From Oscillospiraceae bacterium (GTDB lineage: Bacteria > Bacillota_A > Clostridia > Oscillospirales > Oscillospiraceae), in NCBI GenBank assembly GCA_017381835.1, contig JAFOBK010000201.1, forward strand, positions 1 through 5,481: a DNA stretch of 5,481 nt. Reading direction: 5' to 3'. The position numbers and the translations under genes were made by a program. The notes under the pieces are model-generated. The model saw nothing but the letters and a program-made list of their open reading frames with translations. It did no database searches and had not been told where the DNA came from. Position 1 is the first letter of the stretch. Every line of letters starts with the position of its first letter. Below are positions 5,124 to 5,481 of the stretch, in pieces.

Positions 5124-5481
5124 TTACTTTACCTCTGCCTCTGCGCCAGCTTCCTTCAGCTCGGCAACCAGCTTCTCTGCGTCTTCCTTGGAGATAGCTT
5201 CCTTCAGGGTCTTGGGGCAGTTGTCAACCAGATCCTTAGCGTCCTTCAGGCCCAGGCCGGTAGCAGCGCGGACAACCTTGATGACGTTCAGCTTGGAAGC
5301 GCCAACGGACTTCAGGATAACGTCGAACTCGGTCTTCTCTTCAACCTCAGCAGCAGCAGCAGCGGGAGCAGCAACAGCAGCAGCAGCAGCGGAAACGCCG
5401 AAAACTTCTTCCAGGGTGTGAACCAGCTCAGCCAGCTCCAGAACGGTCAGTTCCTTAACCTGCTCAACCAGAGCAGTGATC
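5124..5481 (-). CDS. rplL: 50S ribosomal protein L7/L12 (5' end outside window)
   Basis: 118 residues plus one base of the preceding codon are visible; the start lies beyond the right edge, probably five or six codons away, as the family is about 120-125 residues. L7/L12 forms the multi-copy stalk of the large subunit that recruits and activates translation GTPases. The N-terminal dimerisation domain (1-28, with the [10 protein letters not shown] core) is followed by an Ala-rich hinge (29-47). The globular C-terminal domain (50-118) begins with KTEFDVIL and contains the conserved [20 protein letters not shown] segment, which binds elongation factors, and ends in the usual acidic helix and VK. 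A cysteine at 88 (DNCPK) stands where most family members have Gly-Ala or similar. Codons are strongly biased (GCT, GTT, CTG, AAG), as expected for a very abundant protein. rplJ would be expected upstream, outside the window; rpoB, which often follows, is not there. Confidence 0.97.
   Translation of the reverse strand, partial: ITALVEQVKELTVLELAELVHTLEEVFGVSAAAAAVAAPAAAAAEVEEKTEFDVILKSVGASKLNVIKVVRAATGLGLKDAKDLVDNCPKTLKEAISKEDAEKLVAELKEAGAEAEVK
5349..5390 (-). repeat. GCT trinucleotide tract encoding the L7/L12 alanine hinge
   Basis: Five GCT codons, GTT, two GCT, CCC and five GCT occur in 14 codons, giving an alanine-rich flexible linker between the two L7/L12 domains. Almost all the alanines use the same codon, so the DNA is close to a triplet repeat and could vary in length between strains. 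Confidence 0.85.

Noticed and set aside
5349..5390. CRISPR array or intergenic microsatellite
   Set aside because: The triplet repeat is in frame and encodes the alanine hinge of L7/L12; there are no repeat-spacer units.

Overview
The window looks like chromosomal DNA of a Gram-positive anaerobe, most likely a gut Clostridia of the Oscillospirales type. This is inferred from moderate GC content with AT-rich intergenic gaps, AGGAG-type ribosome binding sites, consensus sigma-A promoters, a clostridial-type Mrp with an N-terminal cysteine cluster, and a long CofE-like protein of a kind I associate with gut Clostridia. No similarity search was run. There are no RNA genes, mobile elements, CRISPR arrays or phage genes, so it reads as core or near-core genome.

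Layout. The left half reads rightward. It holds the 3' part of an ABC-F ATPase gene (1-1503), a GNAT acetyltransferase gene two bases later (1506-1931), and an Mrp/NBP35-type iron-sulfur P-loop ATPase gene (1991-2815). The Mrp gene has its own perfect-consensus promoter, whose -35 box overlaps the GNAT stop codon. The right half reads leftward. From the right edge it holds the ribosomal protein L7/L12 gene (5124-5481, first few codons missing), an unrecognised multi-pass membrane protein (4248-5048) and a 398-residue CofE-like protein (2897-4093). The two halves converge at 2816-2896, where two intrinsic terminators lie back to back.

How the genes may work together. I see no single pathway. 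ABC-F and GNAT probably form one transcript; ABC-F proteins act on the ribosome, and the GNAT substrate is unknown. Mrp is a stand-alone iron-sulfur carrier unit. rplL ends in a strong stem with an imperfect U-tract, and the membrane protein gene follows with no visible promoter of its own, so it may depend on read-through from the ribosomal protein transcript. The CofE-like gene has its own promoter, a roughly 60-base leader, its own terminator and a codon bias like rplL, which suggests an abundant protein.

The least explained parts are the CofE-like protein, which has about 150 more residues than archaeal CofE and no F420 genes in view; the membrane protein beside rplL, where rpoB is often found; and a TTTGTAAAA-type repeat that covers the -35 box of the CofE-like gene. 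I did not find convincing evidence of a wholly new multi-gene system.
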